Both the position numbers and the translations under genes were made by a program. From Daucus carota subsp. sativus (taxonomy: Eukaryota; Streptophyta; Magnoliopsida; Apiales; Apiaceae), in NCBI RefSeq assembly GCF_001625215.2, contig NC_030386.2, forward strand, positions 19,562,545 through 19,626,544: 64,000 nucleotides of DNA, written 5' to 3'. Positions 21,655 through 34,300 of the stretch are shown piece after piece. The notes beneath the pieces are model-generated. The model saw only the letters and a program-made list of their open reading frames with translations, was not told the origin of the DNA and did no database searches. Position 1 is the first letter of the stretch, and every line of letters starts with the position of its first letter.

Positions 21655-23521
21655 GATTCAACTACTCATCATCAGCTCTCAGAACCTAGATTCATGGAAA
21701 TGTTTGAGAAAAAATATGCTCGTTCGCTCATTGTAAGAAATTCAAGCTATTGTTTATTATATATACCAGTTGTGCTTTCTTAATTTTTACTACATACAGG
21801 TAGTCATTGGTACACTAATATTATTACCACTTGGTGGCGGCCAAGCGCTTGTGTTTTATGCAAGCTTGATTTTCAAAAAAGCTGGTATAAACAAAGGCTC
21901 CTTCAGTCATTTATATATATACACTAATTAATTGGGCTTGAATCTGAAAACATATATTTCTCTCTCAAATCAGGTGCTTCAGTTATCGCTGGTACCACAG
22001 CATATGCAATAATTCAGGTTTCTAAAAATATAAAATGTACACTATGAATCATTCAAATATTATTTTATGTTGTATATGACATATATCTCACTAATGTACA
22101 TCTCGCATGCAGATTCCAGTTTGTGCAATGGGTGCACTCTTGCTAGATAGAACAGGAACACATGCAGTTTTACTGGTAAGAGTGGATCGGAAATTACTTT
22201 AAGTCTTATAAGAACTTATTAGGTAATTTTCAGGTATCTTTGATCAGCGCATGCTTGGGGAGCTTTCTTGCTGCATTAACATTCGTCTTACAGGTTCATC
22301 CTGAAAACAAATCTTTCAAGCTTCTCCATATCTTTATTTTGGTCTTGTAAGAGATTAATTAGCATTTGGTTCATCTTCAGGATCTGAATCAATGGAAGGA
22401 GTTGACTAGCACATTAGTGCTCATATTTGTTCTGGTAATACGTTTTAAGAACATAAGAGTATAAGACTATTTTGTCAGTCTGATATTATTTAACTTGTAT
22501 AACTGAAAGCAAAAAAAAAAAAAAATGTAATCTGCATATAAGTCAAAGTGGTCGCTGGTATTAGACTTGAAACGATCATCAGCTCAAAAAAAAAGACATT
22601 GTTTGGAAGTTAAAGGTTTGAGGAAAATTATATAATTGAGCCAATTTAAAGGTTTGATTAGATGAATACTCTGGTGTTTGGTTATTCCAATTAGAGGATT
22701 GTCAACATTGAACAGACAGTAGACAGATAAACTAATAATTAAATTAAACAGATGGAATTGGGAGGACTCGAACCTGAGACCCCTCCCTGAAACAAGTTAT
22801 AATTCTAAATTAAATACAAACAATAGCAAATAATTTCATTCAACAGCTAATTCAATCCGCTAGTCAAAAGAACTAATTCAGTTAGCTAGTCAAAAAATAT
22901 CTCTTCTCGAACATACTTGAATTTTATATTAAACTCTCGGCTAACTTTATATCATGGCTACAGGCAACTCTTTTTTCATTAGCAGTGGGGGGTTCTGTAC
23001 CGTGGGTTTTGATGGGCGAGGTAAGTACTGTTGTAATCAGTTGGCCAAATATATACTTCACTGTTGAAAGAAAAAAAATGGTCAAGTAACTTTTTTTTTA
23101 TATATACATCAGCCTATAATTATCTACTAGTTTATCAAGACTAGTTGCAGCTAAATCTACGATGCATGACTATTCAGATGCTTCCAATAAACATTAAGGG
23201 TTTTGCCGGAAGTTTGGGAACATTTTCAAGCATGTTTGTTGGTTGGATTGTTAATTATGTCTTCAACTTCTTACTAGAATGGAGTCCATCAGGTAATTTT
23301 GTGTTCCTTGTGTTTATGCTTTGTCTATCACCCTGTGCACCGGCACTTGCTTAAATGTCAGCAGTTTTGGACTCATATGTCATCTTAAGCAATTAAATTT
23401 TTTAGGAACGCTCTTCATTATCGCAAGTTTTAGTGGTTTGACGATTCTATTTGTTGCGAAGATGATTCCAGAAACAAAAGGAAGAACATTGGAAGAGATA
23501 GAAGCGTCAATGCTCACTTAA
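21655..23521 (+). pseudogene. 3' half of an ERD6-like transporter (exons 10-18)
   Basis: Exons 21655-21732, 21800-21884, 21974-22017, 22113-22175, 22234-22293, 22381-22434, 22964-23020, 23178-23292 and 23406-23521 are all open with correct phases. They encode TM7 to the C-terminus, ending [17 protein letters not shown]. Exons 1-9 are absent upstream, where the NLR lies. Exon 10 is one codon shorter than in the intact genes. The loop after TM8 reads LDRTGTHAVLL instead of [10 protein letters not shown], which removes the conserved RR. TM7 reads LPLGGGQALVF. From 22404 on it is the twin of copy A at 1-1097. It is either a remnant or, with 10440-11604, part of one interrupted gene; exons 7-9 are missing in either case. 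Confidence 0.85.
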
Positions 23522-24054
23522 ATTTATGTATTAACAGTGAAGGGATTATCTTTTGTATTATATATGTTGCTGTTTCTTATCTTCTAGAGAATTTTTATAT
23601 TATGTCTTAAAAAATGTAATAACATTGAACGCAGGGACAAAAGTATAAGGAGGCTAACTTATACCGAAGTTCCGACTATGTCAGAAAAATTTAATAACAT
23701 TGAACCAACTAATATTGTTCATTAACTAATATTATTCATTAGCATTTTGGTAATGCATTATAGTATCAAGACAGGTTTCGGGTAATTAAATATGCTATGT
23801 ATCTTTTTCAGTTTTATTGTTCGAGAAATAAATGCTTATTTTTGGAGAAAATTTTGTTTTGAGATTTTCTTAAACTTCATTCATTTTATTTTTCAACGAA
23901 TGTCAACTTTTATGTTATTTCAAGAGTTTATAAAACATGGATCCAGACTTTAATTTAATCTCCAAGCCGACAACAGAGTTATGATGCAGGTGAAATGTCA
24001 CTTTAGCTCCCATCATAATCTCAGCTACCTCACCTTGAGCATGTTGACACATAT

Positions 24055-24482
24055 AGCCAAAGCCAACCAGTCAGGAGGACACTAAAAAGTAAATTTTTAG
24101 GGGCAAATGAAAAGTTTAAAAAATATATAGGCACAAAATTTTCTTTAGGCATATATTTTCAATATTCATTTTAAAAGATCAACAAAGGTAGTTTTTAAAT
24201 ATTTTGATAATATACTAATTTGTTAAAATATCATTCTTATGTGGTTGGTCTTGCAAAAAATATTATTAGATATGTCTATCGTTTTACTCCTAAAATGTCA
24301 GATTGTGTTACGTTTTGTAGGGTTTTTCGGACCAAAACACAACACGATCTACCATTTTCTTTCAAAAATCAAAATGCTGGATTTTCCAACATTAATAACT
24401 GATATCTTGAGTCATTTCTCCCAACACTGTTATTTGGCCAGTTGTGGGTTTTGTGATATGAGGGACCTTTTCTCTGTTTTTT
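24055..24482. other. Twin of the sequence that replaced exon 1 at 1631-2058
   Basis: This is identical or nearly identical to 1631-2058, with the same flanks: the orphan promoter block at 23928-24036 and intron-1 remnants from 24484. It shows that loss of exon 1 happened before the duplication. Confidence 0.6.
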
Positions 24483-24550
24483 AGTTCTTTTTACTTGTTT
24501 ATTCCATGAGTAAATCACTGAGCTTCGAAGTTGTCATTAAACTTCTATAG

Positions 24551-24843
24551 AATGGATATGCATCTGCTGCTGAAGCTGGGATTATGGAAGACTTAAGTCT
24601 ATCTTCTGCTCAGGTATCTGCACTATTCCATTTTTTATTTTATTTTTTTAATAACATACTTGCAAGCTCGAATTATGGTTTTTTAAGTTACAAGCCCTCG
24701 TAATGTGTTAGGAGGAGAACTTAGCGGGATCTTGTATCTCAGCATGGATATTAATTATGGTTTTGCTTGTTTTCAGTTTGCGTTGTACGGTTTGATTTTT
24801 ATCTTTTGGAAATATGTTTGGTACAATTGCAAGTCGAAAGCTT
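24551..24843 (+). pseudogene. Two-exon ERD6-like relic (copy B')
   Basis: Exon 2 (24551-24613, [20 protein letters not shown]) and exon 3 (24777-24843, with the same extra base and 24-base deletion as 2353-2419) are present. Nothing of exons 4-18 follows before the next gene. It shares its disabling changes with pseudogene B, so both come from an already broken ancestor. Confidence 0.9.
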
Positions 24844-25298
24844 GTAAGTTCTTCTTTCAGTCTTTCAGTCCTATCATTTTGCGGCAGAGAAAATATTTAA
24901 TGTGTCAGCACATAATTATGTTAAATGTTGTGAACAGGCACACTTGTTAGAGTTAGAGCCGAGCTGGTCAGCATCATTAATGTTTATTCATAGATAGGGA
25001 CCATGATGGAGCAGTATATCTAATTCTCTCTTCACCATAATAATATCCCTGATCTATTCCAAAGGCTTAATCAACTTCCCACCCCCCTGATACCTTATTG
25101 TTTCAAAAAGCAAGTGCTAATTTCCTGAAAAATATATGTTCTGAGATTTTTTTCAAGTGTAGGTACATATTTGTTATAAGGTTTATTTTGTTGGCAAGTT
25201 ATAATTATCTACAATTCAAAATAAAATTTTAACAGATAACTAATAATTTAAACCTCGTTTTAAATTCTATCAAGAATTGACAAATGTTATGTTGTTTT

Positions 25299-25441
25299 AA
25301 GAGTTTATAACTCATGGACCGGACTTTATCGTAATGAACTGCCATTTTTAATTTAATCTCCAAGTTGAAAACAGAGTTATGATGCCGGTGAAAAATCACT
25401 TCAGCTACCATCTCAAATCTCAGCTACCTCCCTTTAAGCAT
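25299..25441 (+). promoter_or_regulatory. Conserved upstream block before the transporter at 25499
   Basis: It begins 'aagagtttataa' and contains 'tcacttcagctaccatctc' and 'aatctcagctacctccc', as at 4469-4600. It ends about 60 bases before the start codon. Confidence 0.5.
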
Positions 25442-25498
25442 GTACACATATATGCATTGCAATGTTATATTGCTACAAACTTGAAAAATTGAAAATAA

Positions 25499-28400
25499 AT
25501 GAAAAAGGAAAGCATGGAAGAAGGACTTATCAAGAAACCCGTGACCAATAATGAAATAAAAATCAATGGAAAAGATGATACTGTGGGCTCATCTGTCACT
25601 CCACTTCTTCTCTTTAGCACTGTTCTTAGTGGATTTGTTGCTCTCTCCAATGGCTGTGCTGTAAGTTCTTACTTCTTTTTACTAGTTTGTTTCATTTTCT
25701 ACTTCATAGGAGAATTGCTGAGCTCCCAAGTGGTCGAGTACTGATAATTCTTCATAGGCTGGATATACATCTGCTGCTGAAGCTGGAATTATGGAAGACT
25801 TGAGTCTATCTATTGCTCAGGTATCTGCACAATTCCATTCTTTCGTTCTCTTGAACATTTGACATACTAGCTGGAATTAGAATTGTTAAGTTATCAGACC
25901 TTTTGAAAGCTCAAGGTGTTAGCACTTGGCGGAACTCAACTGCAAGGTTTTATAATATATATTTTAACATATATATTAAATATTATATTTCTTGTATGCA
26001 GTTCTCGTTATTCGGTTCAATTTTAAATTTTGGAAGCATGTTTGGTGCAATTGCAAGTGGAAAGCTAGCTGATCTCATGGGCAGGAAACCTGTAAGTTCC
26101 TCCTTCACTCAAAAATTGCAGGGCTAGGGTTAAATATACTTTATCAGAGGATAAACCATTTTACGATGTTATATTGAATTGCATGATTTTGTGGCAGACG
26201 ATGTTGCTGATGGACATATTAGTTATCATTGGGTGGTCAGCAATCATTTTTGCACAGGTATTGTGCCTTTGATAGTTTCCATTGATGGACATATCTCTTA
26301 GATATGTATTATGCAGAGAAGATTTAAATATCATGCTAGTAATTAGTAAACGTGTTTATTCCTCGGTTAATTTCCAGAAAAGTACAAGACTGCAAAGAGC
26401 TATATATTTGATACATAAAATGCAGTAGCATAAAATATTAGCAGGAAAGACATAAATTAGAAAACAAGAGAGTGAAAGTTGATTTTATATTAATATAATG
26501 AATTAACCGAGTGTTTTATACTGGTTGAAAGGGCGCTTTGTGGCTTCAACTTGGAAGATTGTCAATAGGATTTGGATTTGGAATTCTGACCTACTTGGTG
26601 AGGGTAACAAAATTACATATCTTTCTGGTTTGTGATTTAATTATTAACGTTTTGTGAGACAGTTACCAGTATATGTTGCTGAAATAACACCAAAAAATAT
26701 TCGGGGAGGATTTTCAGGAGGAGTTATGGTACCTTCATCAATATTGAACTTGTCTTTATGAAAGTAGCAGTTCTTATTACTTTTAGGAGTTGGTTACTAG
26801 ACCAACGACTATAATTATATGTAAAACAAGTGACTGTGCTACATAACCTTGCTTTGGCAATTCTGCAGTTCATGATAAATGTTGGTGTCTCTGTGATGTT
26901 TTTCGCTGGGAATATCATTGCATGGCGATCCTTGGCTGTAATAGGTAAGCCATTTGGTTATATGCTGTTATTGATATGCTGGAGGTTGTCAGTATAAATT
27001 GCCATAAATTGCTATGCTTCCAGGAGTTTTACCAGCTCTCATACATGTGCTGGGGTTATTTTTTGTACCGGAGTCACCTAGATGGTTGGTGAGTTGTATA
27101 TAACTCTTTCAATAGCTTGTTAATTCCAATTTAGGAAGGTCAGATTTCTAGAACAGCGGAAAAGAAAATAACGCTTTCCAACTCATGACACTTTTGTTGT
27201 TATCGTGGAAAAGTTGTGACTAAACAAATTATGAACACTTCTGGAATTTATTTATAAGATAAACTGATCCTCTGCAGGCAAATAATGGTAGAGAAAAACA
27301 GTTTGAAGATACTCTACAACGCTTACGGGGCCCAAATGTTGATATTACCGGCGAAGCAACTGAAATAAGAGTATTTGATCAACTCCAGCCACAATTAAAT
27401 GTGGCATTTATATACTAAGTTTAAGGTTCAACCAATTTTACACACATAATGACGAGATCAGTTTTTCTTGTCAATTAGGATTCTATAGCAACTCTTCGTC
27501 AGCTCTCAGAACCAAGATTCATGGAAATGTTTGAGAAAAAATATGCTCGTTCCCTCATTGTAAGAAATTCAAGCTATTGTTATCTATACCATTCATCATT
27601 TTTTTAATTTTTACTATGTACAGGTAGTAATTGGTACACTGATATTGTTACCACTTGGTGGCAGTCTTGGGCTCTTGTTCTATGCAAGTTCGATTTTCAG
27701 AACCGCTGGTATAGACAAAAACTCTTTCAGTCATTCATATGCTAATCTATTGGGCTTGAATATGAAAGCTTATATTTGTTTCTCAATCCATAACAGGTGC
27801 TTCAGTTACCCTTGGTACCACAGCATATGCAATAATTCAGGTTTTGGCAAATTTTAAATGCACACTAGGATTCATTCAGATATTATTTTATTCTAAAGTA
27901 ATATTTTTCTCAGTAATCTCAGTAATGTACATATCTGATGCAGATTCCAGTTGGTGCTTTGGGTGTGCTCTCATTAGATAGAACAGGAAGACGTCCACTT
28001 CTACTGGTAAGAGTGTATACTGAATTACTTTAAGTCATACCAGAACTTATAAGGGAAGGTGCAGGTATCTTTTATCGGGGCATGCTTAGGGAGCGTTCTT
28101 GCAGGAGTAGCATTTGTCTTACAGGTTCATCCAGAGAACAAATCTTTTAAGCTTCTCCATATCTTACTATTTTCTTCTTGCAAGAGATTAATTAGCATTT
28201 GGTTCACTATCCGCAGGATCTTAATTTGTGGGAAGAGCTGAGCGGCACATTAGTGCTCATTGGCGTTCTGGTAATATGATAACATAAGGACTATTTATTC
28301 AGTCTAATAGTAATTAATTTGAAAACAGTGAAATCATGATAAATCTTGCAAAAAAATTCTTTTTTCAACAATCTACGAAGACAAATGATTGCTGGCGGCA

Positions 28401-28969
28401 TTAGAACTGAAACTGTTCTCAGCCCATGAAAACTCTTCATTTTTATATTAAAACTCGTTTAACTTCTCATCACGGCTATCAGGTAAATCTTTTATCATTC
28501 TCACTGGCGGTTTCTGTACCATGGGTAATCATGGCTGAGGTAAGTATCGTTTTAATTCGTTGGCCAATACTAATTCACTGTTGATGATCAGCCAAATTAA
28601 AGGTGCATGTCTCTATTTCAGATGCTTCCGATAAACATTAAGGGTCCTGCTGGAAGTCTTGGAACATTTTCAAAGATGTTCGTTGCTTGGATTGTTAATT
28701 ATATCTTCAACTTCTTACTGGAATGGAGTCCATCAGGTAATTCCGCGATTCTCACTTGTGTTTATGCTCGTCTATGACACTGTGTACTAGCACTTGTTAA
28801 AATCTAAATTTGTACTCATCTCATCTTAAATGTAAATTTTCTAGGAATGTTCTTCATATTTGCGAGTTTCAGTGGTTTGACGATTCTTTTTGTTGCGAAG
28901 ATGGTTCCAGAAACAAAAGGAAGAACACTAGAGGAGATAGAAGCATCAATGCTTGATAAATCTGTCTAA
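25499..28969 (+). CDS. ERD6-like sugar transporter, intact (copy C')
   Basis: Eighteen exons join in frame to 474 aa: 25499-25660, 25758-25820, 26002-26091, 26198-26257, 26532-26597, 26663-26728, 26869-26944, 27024-27088, 27278-27370, 27479-27559, 27624-27708, 27797-27840, 27944-28006, 28065-28124, 28217-28270, 28483-28539, 28622-28736 and 28845-28969. The motifs [48 protein letters not shown] and [12 protein letters not shown] are all present. It is the closest relative of the gene at 4655 and shares about 0.8 kb of similar 3' flank with it. TM7 reads LPLGGSLG instead of QQLGGVNG, the TM5 Q is M, and after PKNIRG the usual R or A is G. The C-terminus is three residues longer (ASMLDKSV) because the old stop was lost. 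Monosaccharide transport at the tonoplast is the family role, not shown for this form. Confidence 0.93.
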
Positions 28970-31315
28970 GGCTCTGGGCAATGTGTATAGACAGTGTATC
29001 TCTAGTACAATTTCATAGCAGCTGGTGACAAATTTTTTCATCGACACAGGGAATTATTATTATTAGTAGTACTCAGAGATTTTACAATTATGCAATATGA
29101 AAAGAATATATAGGAAAATGGAACTGATACAGGTTATTTTCCCGTCATTTACAATTTCTAGCACACAAGAGTACTTGTATTCTCCGAATTACTCATCAAG
29201 AGACCAGTTAACTTATTCTCACACCGAAGATGAATCGTGAGAAACAACCCTCGCATTCTTCCCTTTGCATGTCATTGCCAATCGATCATTCTAGCAAAAA
29301 ACTGGTTCCAACAGGAACATACTTTTGTGTTTTTTGTTACAAAGACTTTTATGCCTAGCTTACTAATCTATCTGAAATTCTATGGCTTCCTGATAAGAAT
29401 ATGCTAGAGCTTTTTTCATGGTGTTTCATTGTCAAATTTACTAGATAGTTTCAAACGATTCATGATCATTTTCTCCGTCTCGAATGGCTTAAATTATGAA
29501 TGCATAGTTGAAACTGTAAACTAGATTGAACCAGGCTAGGAGTCCAAAACTGAACCAGCTGGAAAACCATCTATGTCCTTTACTCCTTTGATAGATGTCT
29601 TTTAATTGGACTGCATTTAATAGACCCTTTAATTAGCTCGTTAAATGCTTACAAATTTATTTATTAATTAGGGTTTATGATCCTAATTAATTGGGATTTT
29701 AATTGGACCATCGATGTTTGGTTTCTTTAAATATATTTTCATACTCGTAGAATAATCGTTTTCTGAGCTCAAGTAATTAAAGTAATCACATAACGAGAAA
29801 AAGCCCATTATATCGTATTTTAATAACTCCGTTGTCCAAATTATCTTTTATTGGGTTGGGGAGCCTATTTACCCACTCCTACACGCATAATACAAATGCG
29901 TATACTGGTCACACATGTAACCCCATACTGTAAATGAAACACTTGAACAAGTCCTTTTGTTTTGATGATGGAATCATTTCTATGCATATTCATAAATCTG
30001 TGACGCTTCCTCTTACTACACTTCTTCTGACCATACTCTTTCTCAATCCAAAACATCAACGCATTATTCATACTTGGAAATATCAATGCATAGATACAAC
30101 TCAATGACTTTTACGTCCCAACACCGGTGGCAAAATCACCTTCACCAGTCATGAAGTCTTAATCACCTCTTTCTTTATTCAATAACACTAAATTAATTAG
30201 AACCTCAAATCAATAATTTCTTTTCAAGAGGAATTTCGGGTAATCTTTCCATCTATACATGAGTGGAGAATTTTCGGTTAATATTTGTTATGTGCTTTTA
30301 TTGGGACTCGCGCTGAGGATGCCTATGCGGGGCTTTCGGATTCTCTGAATGCGTATTCAAGAGTCTCGCATTATCTGAATGCGTATGTTATGGTGCATAG
30401 TATATGGAACAGTGATTACGCATTACTTAAATGCGTGTGTTCGGCTCCGCATTCGCAAATTGCGTATATTTTTAATCATTTCAGGCACCTTTCCCGGTTA
30501 TTGGTATTTTGGGATCACGCGAATGAAAAATGGATATTAAAGACATTCATCCTCACATAACTATTTAATTAGAATTTATTTATTAATTATGTAAGGTGCT
30601 CTAGTATTTAAATTCAGTTCTGCTAATCATACATACGTATATCGGCAAAAAATATATCTCTAGATCATGTTTGTATTTGCATAAAATCAATTTATTATTT
30701 CTATCAATTATGATTAATATTAAAACATCATTAATTAGAATAACTACAATCAATCAAATTAATGTGAAAATAATGTTATGATCATATTACACACATGATT
30801 TCCCTCCATGATCTAAAAATTATTACAAATAAAATCACTAATATAATAAAAATGCATGATAAAACTAGCAATTACAAGGATGATCTTTAGATAAAAAAAA
30901 AATCTTTGATCTTGATTAAAGATTAGCATCATAGACTTGACAACCTCTGTCCCCGGTCAAGAATAACCAGCCAGATTTCCAGATTTGGGATATAAAATTA
31001 TATATATCATTCTCGACCTGATTTCCGAGGACCTTCGTTTCCACAAATTTAGTATGTTTTATAAATTTAAAATATGAATAAATTTTCAAACTAAAACTAT
31101 ACACTATAAAATTTCCTAACATTGATAATGTTTAATTGACGAACAAAAATTATAATTATTAATAAAATAAAACAAATCGAGTATGAAGCAAATAAAGTCA
31201 AATCTTCCGGTCAAGACAATATATATATTTCGGTTTGGACTACCTAACCATTTTTTGTTCCCTAGTGGTTTACTCACCAACCCAGAACTGCAGTTCTCGA
31301 AAAAAACACAAGCAA
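28970..31315. other. Intergenic, no gene supported
   Basis: The first 0.8 kb resembles the 3' flank of the gene at 4655 without the MITE. Farther on, 'gaatgcgtat'-type words recur (30345-30390, with related forms at 29890 and 30420-30470). An open stretch at 30285-30560 does not resemble a known protein. Confidence 0.55.
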
Positions 31316-34300
31316 ATGGATAGAGAAAACATTGAACAAGCACTAATCAAGAAACCCATAGCCAAAAATGGCACAGAATTTTATGGAGCAGATGATATCA
31401 TGGGCTCATCTGTTACACCACTTCTTCTGTTTAGCACTTTTGTTGCCATCTCTGCTTCTTTCACATTTGGCTGTGCTGTAAGTGTTTGCTTCTTTGGACT
31501 TTTGACTTTTGACTTTGGTTTATGTTAGTTGTGATTTTCATGTTCTTATGATTTTGTGTAGACAGGGTATTCTTCTGCTGCTCAAACTGGAATTGTAGCA
31601 GACTTGGGTTTGTCTACTGCTCAGGTTTGTGTCAGAACTCAGAACTAGTGCTTTTGGTTTTAGTTTAATGATCAACTTGAGGGCTTAGTATTTATATCAT
31701 GCATTCTTGTTGCGAATCTGCTCACTCGAAAGTCTATTTTTGGATTGAAGAGTGTATCAGTATGGTATTTAAGATTAATTACAATATGTTGAAATTAAGA
31801 GGCATCGGGTTCGAACTTGAGACCTCTGGGTCATACTTGATGAGTGTGTCTGCTCAAGATGTTGATATGGGGATACTAATTAATTTGGTTGAATGGATAT
31901 TTTGTTTTCAATCAACCGAAAAGACACATAATGAGTAAAATGACTCACTCTGGAAATATAAGTTAAAACATTTAAGTATCGATTTTTTTTTTCCAATTAA
32001 CCGAAAAGATACATAATGAGTAAAATGACTCACTCTGGAAATATAAGTTAAACCATTTAAGTATCTGAATTAAATCGGGTTTTATAAAAAATGACCCCTA
32101 ATATTTGCGTGATACCTGTGCTGGGAGTTATTTTGATTTGGATGTCATAGTTTATGTCCAGTTCCAAGAATTGATGAACAAGAAGTAATTTACATAATCC
32201 GTTTCACACCTTTCGTTTCTTCTTTTTGTAAATATGAACAATACTCTTGCAAATACATTATGACGCCTTATAAAAATCGATAATATTTATGCAAATTATA
32301 GGTTATTGGCTGACAGAAGCATTAACATCTATCCTAAGACCTGCAGATAAATTGGGAATTTGAGAAACTGTTAGCTTTAAGTACCCAGTGGACTCTATAC
32401 AGTGCACATTGCTAAATTCCCTCAGACGTGCAGGATTCAAATATGACCTGTTAGTCATATCAACCCCCCTTTATTGAACTACTGATTTCTGGCTGGTGCC
32501 AATAGCTTCATTACCATTTTAACCTTCTCTGCTGTCAACCACCAACCTACTGGATGATGACCAGCTTTCTGGTTTTAGGCAGAGTAAGTTACGTTTAATA
32601 GATACCGTTTCATGATTCTGGATACTGTCAGTTGATCTGTAAAAGGAGAAGTCCAAGCAAAAATAATAGCTTAACTGGTATTTAAATTTCACATACAAAG
32701 GTAGAGACTCCTTTCTATCTTGATAAATTAAGTACTTTCAAGTTAATATTGTCTTTAGTCTTTGCCCGTGTACATGGTTCAGACTAAGAACCATTTACAA
32801 GTATTGTGTACTTTCCGAGGGCATCTACTTTAAGTTTCATCTGTCAATTGCCTAATATAATCTGACACCTTAAAAAGATTTGAAATTGAAGACAGAGATG
32901 GTCATAAGGCCCACGGGGCACAACTAAATCAAAAAGTTTGCATCTTACTGATTTGCAGTACTCAATTTTCGGTTCGATGTTAACTTTTGGAAGTATGTTT
33001 GGTGCAATTGCAAGTGGAAAGCTAGCAGATCTGGTGGGCAGGAAACCTGTAAGTTCTTTCTTCACCCTTCTAAAATCTGACATTGGAGTACTGGTGGTAA
33101 AGTTATTTTCCCAAATTGTCTCTCTCGCCATCAGCTAATCTCCATTGTATGCTTTTGTCTCAGACAATGTTGTTGATGGACATATTCTTCATCATTGGGT
33201 GGTCGGCCATTATCTTTGCAGAGGTATTTTGCCTTTCAAGTTTTCTATTGTTTCCTAGTAACTATATTTCTTTGAAAAAGTTTCATACTGTTTTTGGTTA
33301 TTAGAAGGAACAAAGATTGTATATACTTATCATAAGACGGAGTGGTAGAGCCATGCAGGGTCATAGTCTGGATGATAGCCCAGAAACTTGATACACATGA
33401 ACTACTAGTAACACAAAAATATATTAACCATGATAAACATTGGTGCTTTTTTCCTTTTCTGGTATATTTACAGAAATATAATGTTCTTATGTCAAAAAAT
33501 AAAGTGTACTGATCACCCGGAAATAATGAGATAATATTATTAAGAAGTATGATCATCATGGTAGTATTTAATTTTGATATATTCAATTACTCCATCTTTT
33601 AACCTCCTGAAAGAATCAACACCGCAGGAGCTGCATATTCCCGGGACTGGAAAAAAGTTGAAATAGCATAGAATAGAGAACAATGTAGAAGAATATTAAT
33701 TTCTGTTGGAATAAGAAATCTAAGGATAGACATTGTAATCAATGCAAAGTTATTTGAGTTCAAAAGAAAAAAAAAAGAATGCCTAAATCTTGTTATACAT
33801 AAAACAAATAAGCAAAAGTTTTTCCACATAACATAAGTAGCCTAATTAGTTATAGCCCGTATCTTAAAATCAAGCAACAATTAAACAAAATTATATCCTT
33901 AGAAATATTAGTTACCATTGTGAGTCAAATCTATAGTGAATAAATTAAGTGTTAATTTTTGTTGAAAGGGTGCTTGGTACCTTCACCTTGGAAGATTGTC
34001 ACTGGGATTTGGATCTGGAATTCAGAGTTACTTGGTAAGGATCGGATAGCAAAACTGCAAAACTTCAACAAGCAATGTACTTATCTGCCCGTTTTTTGAT
34101 TTAATTTTAAATATATGTTGAGACAGACACCAGTATATGTTGCTGAAATCACGCCAAAAAATATCCGGGGAGCATTTTCTGCAGCACATCAGGTATCCTC
34201 ATAATTAACCACCAACTGTAATAATGTGCCAAAAAAAAAAAAAACTGATTCAGCTAAGTAATCTTGTTTCTGACAATACTACAGATATTAGTATGTGTCG

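Larger units (their letters stand above)
22404..24850 (+). repeat. Recent segmental duplication, right copy
   Basis: This is the partner of 1-2425. The predicted peptides of shared exons differ by one or two residues: for example the exon-16 start is V in the left copy and A here. Downstream of about 24850 this copy runs into unrelated sequence, then to the promoter block of the gene at 25499. Confidence 0.95.

Noticed and set aside
30285..30560. 91-codon open frame in the spacer after the gene at 25499
   Set aside because: It is made of repeated 'gaatgcgtat' words, has no recognisable domain and no splice context. It is probably a degenerate repeat.
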